Shown here piece after piece: positions 14,401-26,026 of a stretch of DNA of 64,000 nucleotides. Below the pieces are notes generated by a model that saw only the letters and a list, made by a program, of their open reading frames with translations, was not told the origin of the DNA and ran no database searches. This stretch comes from Canna indica. Taxonomy: Eukaryota > Streptophyta > Magnoliopsida > Zingiberales > Cannaceae. The stretch spans positions 89,824,001 to 89,888,000 of the forward strand of contig CP136891.1 of the NCBI GenBank assembly GCA_034359265.1, written 5' to 3'. Within the stretch, counting starts at the first letter, position 1. Each line of letters starts with the position of its first letter. The position numbers and the translations under genes were made by a program.

Positions 14401-17400
14401 TGCTTCCGCCTTCCGCATGAGATTTCTTCTTATTTTCTCGTCCGACGAGCCTCTCCACCGGATTCCGGCGCCTCTCCACCTGATTCCGGCCCCTCTCCAC
14501 CCGATTTCAGCCTCCGCTAGGTATTTTTCTTTTCTTTCTCATTTTCTCTCCTTTTCTCAAATTTCTGTTGTTTTTTTTTACATTTCTTCAGCATGGTGAG
14601 TTCTCAGCATGCTGGAACTCTCGCATGCTGAAGAAATTCTCAGCATGCTGAAAGTTTCTTCAGCATGCTTCTCTGCATGCAGAATTCAGCATGCTCAGCA
14701 ATCAACATGAGCATGTTTTTTTAATAATATTAAACTTGTTCTCATGTTCTATAATTATTTTTAATTGTTTTTTTTTAATAATGTGATTTTATGTATAAAA
14801 TATATTTTATAATTATATTTTATTTTTGCGCCTCGCCTCGTTATGGCGCGCGCCGTAACCTTGCGCCTTGCGCCATGGCTCCAAGAGCCCTTTGCGCCTT
14901 TGTGCGCCTTGCGCCATTTAAAACTATGGTTCCTGCTAATTTTTAAAAGCTAAGGATATCTTTGGTTGTGGGAATTGTTTTTGTTGTTTTCTATTTTAAA
15001 AGAAAAGAAATTTGACAAGTTAGGAATTGCACATGGGGTCATTGCATTTGCAAGTTAAGAATTAGAAAAAAAAATAGAAATGTAACATTAAATGTATTTC
15101 CAATATTCCACTTTGTAATTTAAGTATTAAGTATTTATATTAAGAATATAAATTTGTACACTATAATAAGATTTTAATATATATGAAGTTTTTTTAACAT
15201 AAATATGTTTGAATATATTTTTTAATAATTGAAATAAAAATGACAGTAAATTAATTCTCACTAATATTTTTTATTTATCTATATAAAAATTGAACAAATT
15301 TATAATTAATTAATTAATTTAAAAATTCAAGTATTTATTATTTACCTTAATATAACATCCATCATTTATGGTTTTTAGTATCGTAATTTAAAATAATATT
15401 ATAAATTTTCAAGTGCTTGTTTGTTAATTTATGTATATATTTTTATATTATTTACAATTGCATCTCAAAATTATGTAATTTAATTTATCTAGTCATGATT
15501 ACCATTGTGTAAATCATTAGCAAATAATACAGTTTATTTGGATAAATTTTTTGAAAGTAATAATTTATTAATGAAGATTACAACTAAATTAAACTTTTAC
15601 ATCACAATGCATTGCACAGCTAAACGACTAGTAAATATTTTAGACAATCAATACCACAAGGTTGTTTTGTTCATCCATGGTGACATCATTAAACTGGCTG
15701 AGTGTATTAAGTTTTTTAAACCATAAAACCCTTAGATATTTGATGGAATGCATATATTATGCATGAAGCCATCGTTATGGTGTATTCATCCTGGTTGAAA
15801 GACTTTGGTTGGCTCCGTGTTGCTTTTCACCCGGAGAACATGAACTTGACCTCATCAGCCCTGTTGTGAGAACTTTCCAGAATCTACTGTAGATGGTGCC
15901 ATTTTGTGGAGTCCTATAACCCACAAGTATTGCTTGTGCTGTTCTTATTGTTCACATACACATGTAATTCAGTGTGCATTGTAGATCCTGATCAGTTTCG
16001 ACTACATGTCATAAATTTGATTTTTTGATCGTGATTGTAGTTGCATCTATATGTCTGAAACTTCTCATCTTGAATTTAATTTTGTGGATGTGCTGCTCTT
16101 ATAATTATCTAAATTGCCTTGTGAAAGTTGACAGGTCTCTAAATCAGAGATGGGAGGATAATTGTTTATATAGGTTGGATTCCTAAATTGCAGCTTGTTA
16201 TGTCTCTCTCCTTGCGCATATCTAATCCATATATCCATTTTGATGTTGAGCCAAACTACTGCTGTAGCCTATGGCTGCTTTTATTTCTCTCTCATTGCAT
16301 AAGCTTAAACATTTTTAACTGCTATACTCGATCATTTGTCTTATGAATGGTATTACCGGTCTGTATGAGAATCTTACCATTTTGTTTACTGCTGCAGGAA
16401 AAATGTGTTTGGTGGAGCTCGGCCTAGGGAAATGGTTAGTTGCTCTCTTTGCCCACAATCAATTCAGTGAAGCCCTTCTTATTTTTCAGCCCTAGAGTGA
16501 TTCTTTTGTTGGTACCTTAAAATTATTCTTTGGGTTCATTGCTGGTGGTAAATAACTGTACAGGTCTTGAAGGAGCGTGGAAGGGATGTTGCGGCTAATG
16601 AACTTGGCATGATCACACCACCCAACAGGTAGCAGTTATCCTAATGAATTTCTTCTAGTTTTTTGTTTCACAAATTTGATGTATGAGATGAATTGATTAG
16701 AGAATTGAAGAAGTATCATTGGCTTATGTCCATGGTTTTGAAAAGTAAAAAAAACCATATGCAAGCGGTGTGCGGTTGGGCCATTGCATAGAGTATATGT
16801 AGTATGTGGTACCTTAAGAGTAGTTAGATTCAAGCCCAATTCAGTGTCGAATATGTGGGCCACATTATATGCATATCTATTACATATTGATGTTTCATAT
16901 AAGTCCAACGTAGTAGAGAAGCACATATGAATATGTGGTTGCATGCAGATTTTTGAAACAATATTTATTTCCACATCACCTATTGGTTGGGGAAAATATG
17001 ATGGATGAGGATGGCTAACACATTAGAGCAAGATCTCGACCAATATTTTGAAAACCAAACCAGACAGGCTGGTTTAACAGGGAGTGGTCGTAGAGACGTA
17101 GATCTTGTCCAAATTTTTCTACAATTTCGGATTGGTAAAGAACCGACCAGATTTGAAAGAACCTAACCTCTTCATACAGTTTCTTTTATTGGTTTGTTTC
17201 TAAAATTTGAACACGGTTGAATTGCCAGACCTGAGAAAACGTGGCCCAATGGTTTCAAAGTTCAGTATGTGTTTAAAAACATTGCTTGGAAATGCCCATG
17301 CCAACTTGTTTATAGACTAATAGCATAAGAATTTGTTCTGTTTAGCTACCTGCATAGAGAGATATTAGTGATTAAGCTTCATAATCTGAAGGGTCACTAT

Positions 17401-19754
17401 GTGAATCTTATTGGTTTTAGTATTATTTAATGATATTTTTTCATATTTACCCTTTCTAGATATAAAATTACATATTTATCCCTATTAAGCTTAATGTATA
17501 ATGTTGGAAATATATAAATCTGGCATTAATGTTATTGTCATTAGTCATTACCATCCATTACATTAACTCAAGTTCAATGATCTAATCATGGTTACCAAAA
17601 GATAGATTAAATAATATAAGAGATTAGTCATTACCATCCATTACATAAACTCGAGTTCAATGACCAAATCATGGTTACCAAAAGATAGCTTAAATAATAT
17701 AAGAACATACAATTGTTTAATAGCTAAAATATCCTTGTTTGTAATCATGTTTAATGGCTAATACTTTTATTCTTTTTATTGTCCTTTTTTCATATATGAA
17801 TAACTTTCCTCCACCCAAAAATAGTGTTATTATATATTAGTTCACAAACATTATTTAAATATACTATATTAATCTTTACAATTAATCAGGAAATTTTAAC
17901 ATGTATATATTAATTGATAAACATAATTGCACATTTTATTATATTAATTATGTTCCTGTGTAAACTATATTAATTTTGTGTTTATGGAGATTCAAATATT
18001 ACTTTAGAAACAAATAAATTATTTTCACAAAATTAGATAAAATAAAAGGTTTTGTAGATAAAAGTTAATGTAATAATCATACACAATACTTTTTATTTAT
18101 ATTTATTTTAAAAAAAGTATATAATATAAAAATTAAAATTATAACATAACTAATACAACCATACCTGTAACTTTTATAGTTTTGTAAAGATATATGCGTG
18201 CAAAGCTTAAATTTAGAAGGATATATGAAAATTGTTAACTTTAGAGAGAATATGTGTAATAATTTTGAGAGGGTAATAATGCCCAGTTGTATTTGAAGCT
18301 AATTCTAATGATATAAATTTTAATAGTAAAAAAGGGGTAGATGTGTTTATAGAGATACATATGCAAATTGATATATTTGAAAGTAGGGGTGTCCATTGTT
18401 CGGTTCACACCGAAGTGAACCGAATTTTTTTGGTTCGGTTCGGTTTCAGCGGTTGCAGGTTCGGTCCTTGACCCGAACCAAACCCGAATTTTGGGTTTCG
18501 GTTCCTAGATTTCGGAAACTGACCCGAACCGAAAACCGAATTAATTAAAAAATAATATTTTTTTTAATTTTTAACCCAGGTAAGTAAATGGGTATTGGAT
18601 AATAATTTTTAATTTTTAACCGAATTAATTAAAATTTTGGTTTTCGGGTTGGAAACCGAACCGAATAATTTCGATTCGGGTTAGATCGGTTTAGGCATAA
18701 TTCAGTTCGGGTTCGGATTGGAATTTCGGTATGAAAAAAATTTTGGTTTGATTTAATTCGGTTTGGTTCGGTTCGGTTTGAACCGAATGGACAGCCCTAT
18801 TTGAAAGGATCTATTTGCATTTTTACATTATTTGTTGTTTTATCTCTTGACCATGTGAAACTGATGGATGCTTTATGAGCTTATGATTTTCTCTTTATTT
18901 TTGACTTTTTTGCTAAATATTAATGAATATAGGCAAAATTTTCACTGTTTAACAAAATGTAATCCAACTTCAAAAAGTATATACATCATTTTCTAACTTT
19001 GTAACTAATCTAGCCTCACGTCAGCCTTCCACATTTGTTTCCTTGTTTTTACAATAGGACACATCTGGCTGTTTTTATCAATTAAACCTCCAAAGTGTTA
19101 TTTGTTGTTGTTCGCCTTTACTTGAATTTAAATTATGGCCCAACCGCCCAAGTCATAGATAGTTTTGCTATATCTATATACTACATATTCTTATCAATTT
19201 TATTACGTGCTCCCTATTTTTTCTAAATGCAATGTAATGGTGTGATAACGTAGCAATGTAACTGCTGTTCTATATGCATAGAGTAAGGCACCTTCTTTTC
19301 ATAAGTTTATTTATCTCCAATTCTACCGTCTTTAATGATTAGGAATCACCTTTCAAGCTTGGACGGGAAGATAGAACCCCAGCCTGGAGAAAGAGCTGAG
19401 AGGCTCTCTGTTAGACAAAAGACTGGAAAGGATGTTGAGAAGAAAGGCTGTCAACTTGATACAGAGAAAATAGATGTCGAGAGAACTTCATGGAGGAGTG
19501 ATGAACCACATGAACAAACTCGTGCAGAATCTGATACCTGGCGCAAGCCTGTTGAGCAACCGAAACATGATAATCCAGCACCTCGTTTGGGAAAAGCAGC
19601 CTCTGCATTGGAGCTAGCTGAAGCATTTTCAAGGCCTGTATCTGATGCTACGCCTACTAGCCAGAAGAGCATTCCTGGTCAGGCTCAGCTTCCTTTTTCC
19701 AGGTTAACCGATACGAGGTCAGGGCCATCTCAAAGGCAGATTAACGGTTATTGA
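11421..19754 (+). CDS. eIF4B-related plant protein, six exons
   Basis: Exons: 11421-11521, 11626-12598, 12692-12879, 16398-16434, 16564-16628 and 19343-19754. Introns are GT-AG and all phases match, giving 591 aa. The N-terminus carries TLKDFHGGSIPS, which I recall from a plant protein annotated as translation initiation factor-related. The middle is Ser/Pro/Arg-rich and probably disordered. RPKLNLLPRTKP and, across exons 3-5, VFGGARPRE followed by KERGRD resemble the RxRLxLxPR and FGxARPRE repeats of eIF4B. There is no RRM domain. A role in mRNA binding or eIF4A/eIF4F-linked initiation is inferred from those motifs only. Introns 3 (3.5 kb) and 5 (2.7 kb) are swollen by transposon insertions, while the 37-nt exon 4 between them is intact. 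Confidence 0.8.
13291..13422 (+). repeat. 66-bp tandem duplication in intron 3
   Basis: Two adjacent copies (13291-13356 and 13357-13422) start CCCCTTATACTAGCC and differ at only a few positions. It is intronic and has no coding meaning. Confidence 0.85.
14197..14928. mobile_element. Non-autonomous hAT element, GCGCC-rich, in intron 3
   Basis: The ends form terminal inverted repeats: CATAGTTTGAAATGGCGC on the left, and CATAGTTTTAAATGGCGC as the reverse complement of the right end. Perfect 8-bp target duplications GTTCCTGC flank it (14189-14196 and 14929-14936), as expected for hAT. Dense GCGCC/GGCGC subterminal repeats fill both arms. The middle carries repeats around CAGCATGCTGA (14585-14715). 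There is no transposase frame. Length is 732 bp. Confidence 0.9.
17541..17706 (+). repeat. 83-bp tandem duplication in intron 5
   Basis: Two copies beginning TTAGTCATTACCATCC (17541 and 17624) are nearly identical through AAATAATATAAG. Confidence 0.8.
18384..18799. mobile_element. hAT-type MITE, GGTTCGG-rich, in intron 5
   Basis: Terminal inverted repeats are TAGGGGTGTCCATTGTTCGG on the left and TAGGGCTGTCCATTCGG as the reverse complement of the right end. An exact 8-bp target duplication TTTGAAAG is present (18376-18383 and 18800-18807). Both arms consist of GGTTCGG / CCGAACC repeats around an AT-rich core. It is 416 bp with no coding capacity. A related sequence begins at 63557. Confidence 0.88.
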
Positions 19755-20496
19755 CTCATTCATTAGGTCGGGTTTCTCAACGGATTATTTCCTTCAAAGT
19801 ATAATTGATTATGGTATCTGCTTCACATTGTCCCGTATTTACCACTTAATTGATCAGATGGCATGCGCTCGTCTGATATGGAGTGGCCGCAGATGCAGAC
19901 TATTTGATATATTTATTTGACAAAAAATGACGAGAAAAATAGTCAACCTGCTGGATGATACTTTTTAAATATACAATTTTATCAGACTGATGGCCTCATC
20001 CTTTCGGCATAATCGTTACAAACCGTAAACCGTAACAAGCTACAATTTATACATATTCCTTTCAATACTCGGTGCGTTTTTGCTGGATTTTTCAGTTTAC
20101 AAATTTCACTGCCTGAGGTTGCCAACTGACTGCTTATACTGTTAATATTGTTAATTTCTTCTGATTAATCCAAGTGATAGTTCGACCTTTTTATTTTTAT
20201 CGACATCAAAATTCAAAAGTATTGTGGTTGTATGAGTCAATTCCCGGCATGGACGACTTTGTTTGTCCTAAAATTTTCAAAGTATTGGCCAAGTTCAATG
20301 TCTCATTTTTGGTCGAGGCAGGATCAATTCAATTTCTGATGTTGCCCAAACAAATTATTGCCTGTAGAATGGCGTCAGTAACATCGCACCGTCATGTGAC
20401 AAGTTGTTAAGATACTAGGAAATGATAAGCTAAAAGACAAACATATTTACAAAACGATCTGCGGAAATGATAAAAGTATCTGCATAGTTCAAAGCT
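19755..20496. other. Intergenic region between convergent 3' ends
   Basis: This holds the 3' UTR of the eIF4B-like gene and downstream AT-rich DNA. The open frame at 20174-20410 has no recognisable domain. I see no further feature. Confidence 0.35.
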
Positions 20497-20973
20497 TCAG
20501 AAAATGAAGGCTGCTGGAGAGAAGGCAGGCACGAGCGTCGCAACTCCATAGAGCCTAAGACACCAGAAAGAAAATGGATGGATTTTAACTTTTTAAAATT
20601 GCTAACGAAAAAGTTTATATTTTGTAGCTAGCCAAATATTGTCAGGAGAAAATAAATTGAATGGGATATGGAAAATTAAATGAATCGAACCTAGTAATTT
20701 AATATTAATAACTTAATCAATTCTTACTTACCGGTGGTCGGGGCGAGGAATAACTTTTCCTGCCGGCTTGGCCCTCGCTTTCCGCCTTCGGTCGTTGAAC
20801 TTCACCGCCTTATCTCCTACCAGCGCTATGTCGTCCTCTGAGATCGCCACCAGCGACGGCTGCCACGACGAGTCCCTCCGCCATCGCTTCCCCTTGCAGT
20901 CCTTTGTCCTTTGCGGCGCCACCGTCTCCGTCTGCCTTGCTCGCCGCCCGCAGGGGAACTCCAAGAGCCCCAT
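20497..20973 (-). CDS. Small plant-specific protein with C-terminal FSPxAFxF motif
   Basis: Exon 1 runs 20973 to 20732 and ends in an excellent donor (CACCG/GTAAGTAAG). The first good acceptor downstream (TTCTTTCTGGTGTCTTAG) opens exon 2, 20554 to 20497, which stays in frame to TGA. The total is 300 nt, 99 aa. The protein is basic in the middle (RRRKARAK), contains SWQPSLVAISED, and ends VPAFSPAAFIF. Small plant proteins of unknown function commonly combine a W-P-L-x-x-I-S-E-D motif with a terminal FSPTxFxF. The exact fit of this ending after splicing is the best evidence that the gene is real. No transmembrane segment or catalytic motif is seen. Function unknown. Confidence 0.7.
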
Positions 20974-21439
20974 GTCTCCTAGTGATCTCGATCGCTCGTT
21001 TGATTAAATTAATAAGGATAAGGCGACAACAACTATCAGGAGTTTATTCGAAGTTACAAACAATATCTTTGCTTCTTTTTCTTTTGTTTAAATATATTAG
21101 AGTAGTGGGTAGTGGATAAGGACAATAATTAGACCATGGACTGGCAAATTGTAATGCTAATGGCGGACGGATGAGGTACCGTCAGATGGGTTGGAATCTA
21201 ATCGCATCGTAGCAGACATCAGGTAGTAGGTGATGATGGTGACGCGGACGAACGAGCCAGCCAGGCTGGCCTCGTGTCATCTTCCACATATGAAAATTAA
21301 TTTTTAATCTGTGGGCGGCCTATGACATTACATCTCATATATACGGGTGGTGGAGCCGCCATGTCTAGCCAACCAAGTTTTAAGAATCCACACTCGTGCT
21401 ATCGGATTAGAAATTCAGGAAAACGGGTTATGCTGGTGG

Positions 21440-22600
21440 TTACCCATGCGATTATTATTTTTTTTAATTTAAAATTTTAACATTTTTTTCCGACTATAAT
21501 TTTTTAAAATCAAATTTTGAGTATAAAAATTTTCAAATTAGAAACTTAATATTTCAAATACTTTATTTTACTCTATATATATTAAAAATAATTTTAATTT
21601 ATAAAAATATTTTCTATGATACAAAAAATATATAGTCTAAAATAATATTTACAAACTCTCTAATGTATTAGAGACTTCTGTACAAAATTCATAAAGTTAA
21701 ATTTAAACTAAAATTATAAAAAATAAAAAAAATATTTTTTGATCAAACACTTTTTTGTATAAAAAAATATTTTATAAATTAAAATTATTATTTTTAGTTA
21801 TGAAATTATTATAGATTTTAAGTAGATGTCATTAATTAATCCATTAGAGACTTTTACTCCAAATTTATAAATTTAAATTTAAATTAAACATAATGAAATA
21901 TTTTTTATATACTCCGTCACATCTTTTATATCATATATATATTTTTTTATGAATTTTTTTTTAACTTTTTATAATTATAAAATTATTATAAACAAAAATC
22001 TCTAACTCATTACAATTTTTTGTCCAAAACCTATATAATTAATTTTAAATTAAACATAATGAAATATTTTTTGCCCAAATATTTTATAGATTCTAGCACA
22101 TCTTTTTATATCATATATTTAAATTTTATTTTTTTACAATTATAAAATTATTATAAATAAAAATTTCTAATGAGTTAGAGATTTTAGTCCAAAATCTATA
22201 AAATTAATTTAAATTAAAAATAATAAAATATTTGTTAGACCGTATTATATATATATATATAATAAATTTTATTTTTTATAATTATAAAATTATTATAGAC
22301 AAAAATCTTACACATTAGAAACTTTTGTTCAAAGTCTATAATAACTTCATAACTTAAAAAAAATAATTCACTAAATAAAATTTTAAGGATACAAAAAGGT
22401 ATTATGATCCAAAAAAATATTTTATATTAAAATATTTTATAATTTATAATTTAAATTTAATTTTGTAGATTTTTTACAAATTTTTTTAATGCATTAGAAA
22501 ATTTTAAAATATATTTTTTAATTTTAGACTCTAAGATATATTTTTTATCATAAAAAAATATTTTATAAATTAAAAACACTTATTTATATATATGGTAAAT
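21440..22600. repeat. AT-rich block of diverged tandem repeats
   Basis: Extremely AT-rich DNA in which a module of roughly 190-200 bp recurs four or five times. Each module contains an ATTAGAGACTTTTGTCCAAA-like segment, then TATAAAATTAA, then ATAATGAAATATTTTTT, then TTATAATTATAAAATTATTATA (for example starting near 21660, 21840, 22000, 22160 and 22300). Copies are heavily diverged. It resembles an old satellite or minisatellite and borders the viral locus. Confidence 0.6.
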
Positions 22601-22611
22601 TTTTAGATAAA

Positions 22612-22900
22612 ATGAGCTCTTACCATTCGAATTTGATAATTTTTTCTCCAAATTTGAATTTGAGAAATAGCTATTTTTACAAGATAGGGATTGAAACATC
22701 TCGTCACAAGTTTGGTAGACGTAGACAAGAAATAGCAGAGATTAATTTAGTCGAGGATAATTTGGAAGAGGTTAGAGTGATTGGAACTCAGAAAATGATG
22801 AAGTAATATCAGATGAAGAACCATGGTACCTTGATGCCCAAAGAAAGGGTAAAGGTCCCGCGCAAGATTGACACAAGACACCACCAGATGCTGGAGATGG
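22612..22900 (+). pseudogene. Degenerate frame before the viral accessory ORF
   Basis: An open frame (22612-22806) ends in a stop, and a frame continuing SDEEPWYLDAQRKGKG is offset from it. This suggests one frameshifted coding stretch, perhaps the end of a viral polyprotein. No domain is recognised. Confidence 0.3.
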
Positions 22901-22959
22901 GGGTGCAAAACCCAGTAATAATTATTTGCAGTATTAATATTTATTTTCTCTTCTTTTAG

Positions 22960-23397
22960 ATGATTATGGACGAGCTGAAGAAATTAGCGGATTCGAACAG
23001 AAGAACATATGCGACAGCAAAGAGAGCCATCATGACATCTCAACATTGGGATATTCTTGGAGGGACAACAGATGAACTACTGAAGATGGAAAGGTTAACC
23101 GGAAAAATAATGTTTAAAGAACCAATTAAACTAGACCAACAAGACAGATGGGCATACAAAGCCTTTAAACTCCATCAGAATCAAACTCAAAAGACCTTAA
23201 CGGAACTGGAACATTTACTAGCGATGGCGTACATGCAGAAAGCTAGACTAGAACAAGCCGCACCGACTGACAGTTTCATTGAAGATTTACTACAAACAGT
23301 TACTCATCATATCAAAAACCTAGAATTATGTCATAAGATGATTACCAGTAGTAAAAGCAGCAACCAGTACTGTAACATACTCTCCGTCGACAGATGA
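22960..23397 (+). pseudogene. Accessory ORF of the pararetrovirus locus, 145 codons
   Basis: The frame is open from ATG to TGA and encodes a largely helical, charged protein with no domain I recognise. A pyrimidine-rich tract ending TTTTAG sits directly before the ATG and looks like a splice acceptor. About 175 bases after the stop comes a TATATAAG promoter motif. A last ORF just before the intergenic promoter recalls ORF4 of tungroviruses, which is made from a spliced RNA. That parallel is inference; a host gene is not excluded. Confidence 0.45.
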
Positions 23398-23572
23398 ACG
23401 TGCCCATCACATCTCAGACACTGTTGAAGATTCGAGATAAGAACAAGTCATGTCAAGCCAGGCTGTATCTAGCTGTAAAGACTCTATTATTATCTACTTT
23501 TGTAAAAGCAAAAGTTGAGTGCTCTGCTCAATTATTTTGCTTCTAAACTACGCAAGTGTGCTACTCTCGGCC

Positions 23573-23660
23573 TATATAAGGCCACCTCTCTCGAGTTGCA
23601 GACATATCCTGGAAACACCAGACAATCTCTACTTCTCTCTCTAAGTCTGTAAGCTTCTTT
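23573..23660 (+). promoter_or_regulatory. Pararetroviral-type promoter fragment (+)
   Basis: TATATAAG at 23573-23580 is followed by a CT-rich leader (CTCTCTCTAAG). Upstream lies a 120-base stretch ending in a GTGCTACTCTCGG block. It is cut at about 23670, where RNase H coding sequence begins. Confidence 0.5.
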
Positions 23661-23674
23661 CGAGTGTGTAAGCT

Positions 23675-24415
23675 TAACTGTTCACTTTGAACACATTGAT
23701 GGAAAATTAAATGTCCTGGCAGATGCATTATCACGCCTAACAACAAGGTTAGTCCTTACTGAAGAAATCCCAGCCTATATGGAGGATTATGTAAAGAAGA
23801 TCGAAGCAGCAATCGAAGAAACCAAAAGTGCACCACCAAATGTTTTGCTGGAGCTAAAAGCAACAATTGACACTGTGTGTGACTTCTTTAACAAGGAAGA
23901 GATAGTCAATGCCGCTTTCTACTGGGATGAAGAAACGCAGGAAATCAATGAGGACAACGATGAAGCGATATCCATATTAATGGAAGAGATGAGACGTGAT
24001 CAGCTGATGTTTTACGACTATTACCCAGAGACAGGAAGCTTTATGGATATAAGCGCCTGGGGGGATTATATGACCAATATAATGAGACTTCGTGACGAGA
24101 ACGATCAACTGAGGAGGATCATAGAAACCTTCGAACGAAGCCATCTAACGGACGACAAACCAGAATCATCCTCCAATGAAAAATCTAAAGACCAAAAGGA
24201 ATCAGAGGATATACTGTACAAAACAGCCATGAATATGCTTGATGACAACACAAAGAAATTCTTTGAGGAGATAAACAAGCATACAACAGAAGGGGCACCA
24301 CCACCAATTTGGCGTCCCGAAGACACATGGCAATCAGACGATGAAGATATTTGGAATTCTGATAAACCAAAAGACGATGATTGGAAGGACGATGATTATT
24401 GGAAAGACGATGATG
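23675..24415 (+). pseudogene. RNase H C-terminus and polyprotein tail (viral fragment)
   Basis: The frame opens with HFEHIDGKLNVLADALSRL, matching the C-terminal end of caulimovirid RNase H (HI-G-x-N-x-LADxLSR). It then continues about 220 residues of acidic, coiled-coil-like sequence (MRLRDENDQLRRIIE) and a D/W/K-rich stretch. It ends at the junction near 24415, beyond which the DNA is the complement of movement-protein sequence. The start is truncated and the RT and most of RNase H are missing. Confidence 0.75.
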
Positions 24416-25409
24416 AACCGGTTGCGAATGCCGATTCAGATGTGGTGACTGTTTCTTTCAGCTTTCTCAGGACCGGGTATTCCAATTCGGCTGTGAGGGC
24501 GACCTCACTTTCTGTGGTGGTATATGGGTTGAATTTACTATATCTTGCTTCAAAATCATCTTCTTCGTCGTCTTCTTCTTCCTCTTCATCCTCATCGTTT
24601 GTGTAATCAGATGTGTCAAAGATGGGTTTATTGGCTTCGGCCTCCTCTTCCCCGTCGGAAAAGATGAGGTTCCACCGAATCTTCGTAGTGGTTTGGTCTT
24701 CATCAGAGGTGTCCCATCGAGGTAATTGAGCAGGATCAAAAATATCATCCATTAAGGACAATACGTGATAATCGTCTCCATCAAAATTACTTGTCCAATC
24801 AGGCTCAATTGAATCGAAATCATCGTAATCTTCAATTTCGAAGAGCATACCTGCGAACTCGTCAGCAGGAAGATCATTGTCAGTGTCTTGAGCGATTGGT
24901 TGAATAGTGTAGTCCGTGAATTGGACAGCTAAGGAGCCGTCCGTTCTGGTTGTGATGAAGGAAGTATGAGGGTTGCTAGTAACAGCAATTTGTGCGGGGC
25001 GAATAATCCAGTTTTGTCCTTGAAGACTTGCGGTAGAACGGATCTGCCCTGGGATGGCCCGGATGCCTCGACTCGCTAAGTGGTCAGCAACGTGTTGAAC
25101 GTTGTACCGAAAGTTGGTGTGGCTTGAGTTGGAGAGCCGGCCCAGTAGGGATCTGGACAAGAGGAGGTTGCTCTCTCCTCCTTGCCATCCAGTATATCCA
25201 TGTGTCTGGATAACTAATTGAATGTGCTCTCGGAAGTCGTGGATACTTATGGTGATGTCCAGTGCGGTGTAGGCTAGTTGTGTTCCGGACGTAAGATCGA
25301 CTTCCATTGAACTGATGACCGATCGGTCATCAGACCATCTAGTGTCTCGGAGTAAGATAAGGGCATGAATCAGTACCTGAAGAAGCACTAGAACCGAGCG
25401 CTTGCCCAA
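24416..25409 (-). pseudogene. Movement protein and adjoining acidic region (viral fragment)
   Basis: On the minus strand a 337-codon frame carries the 30K-superfamily movement-protein signature of badnavirus type (GYTGWQGGESNLLLSRSL, then GRLSN, VADHLASRGIRAIPG and LQGQNWIIRP). An acidic linker follows (DEEEEEDDEED). It is joined at both ends to plus-strand viral pieces. The segment 24634-25113 reappears on the plus strand at 28682-29161 with only about two differences. Confidence 0.8.
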
Positions 25410-25410
25410 T

Positions 25411-26026
25411 CCTTATCAATGGTGTCAACTCACAGCAACTAGCAAGCAAAAAACTAAAGGGAGGATATATGGTAATAGAAGAAAACAAGTTCCCGATTCC
25501 TTTCACTTACGCATTTCCCATGAGTAAAAAGGATGGGATACAAATGCTGGTAGGTTGCAACTTTATAAAAGCCATGAAAGGGGGTATGAGAATCGAAGAC
25601 CAATCGATTACATTCTACAAGAAACTGACAACCATTACCACGAGGGCTGAAGCAGGAGCCATGACAGCTTCAACAGAAGAAGAATTTGCTCTTTCAGAAG
25701 ATGAACGTTTCGAGGTCCTAAGTGCTGCCACTTATGAGTTCAAGGAGTCCGAACAATTTCACAGGAGATTCCAACCTCTACTCCAAAGATTAAAGAATCA
25801 AGGATACATTGGAGAGAACCCCTTGGCACACTGGAGCAAAAATCAAATAACATGCAAAATCGAGGTAATCAATCCTGACATTACCATACAGGACAAGCCC
25901 TTAAAGCATGTCACCCCTCTAATGAAGGACCAGTTTGATAAGCACATCAAAAGCCTCCTACAGATAGGAGCGATCAGACCGAGTACAAGCCGACACCGGA
26001 CAAATCCTGGAGGTTTTGGTGTCTTC
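25411..26026 (+). pseudogene. Protease C-terminal part and RT start (viral fragment)
   Basis: MLVGCNFIKAMKGGMRIE followed by TFYKKLTTITT matches the end of the badnavirus aspartic protease region. About 130 residues later LKHVTPLMKDQFDKHIKSLL matches the start of the RT domain. The frame breaks at about 26026, where minus-strand viral sequence starts, so the RT fingers, palm and YxDD site are absent. The protease active-site triplet is also missing. Confidence 0.78.

Noticed and set aside
24416..24606. Ser-rich C-terminus of the plus-strand frame starting at 23779
   Set aside because: It is read-through into the antisense of the movement-protein fragment (the serine run mirrors an acidic run), so not a real protein end.
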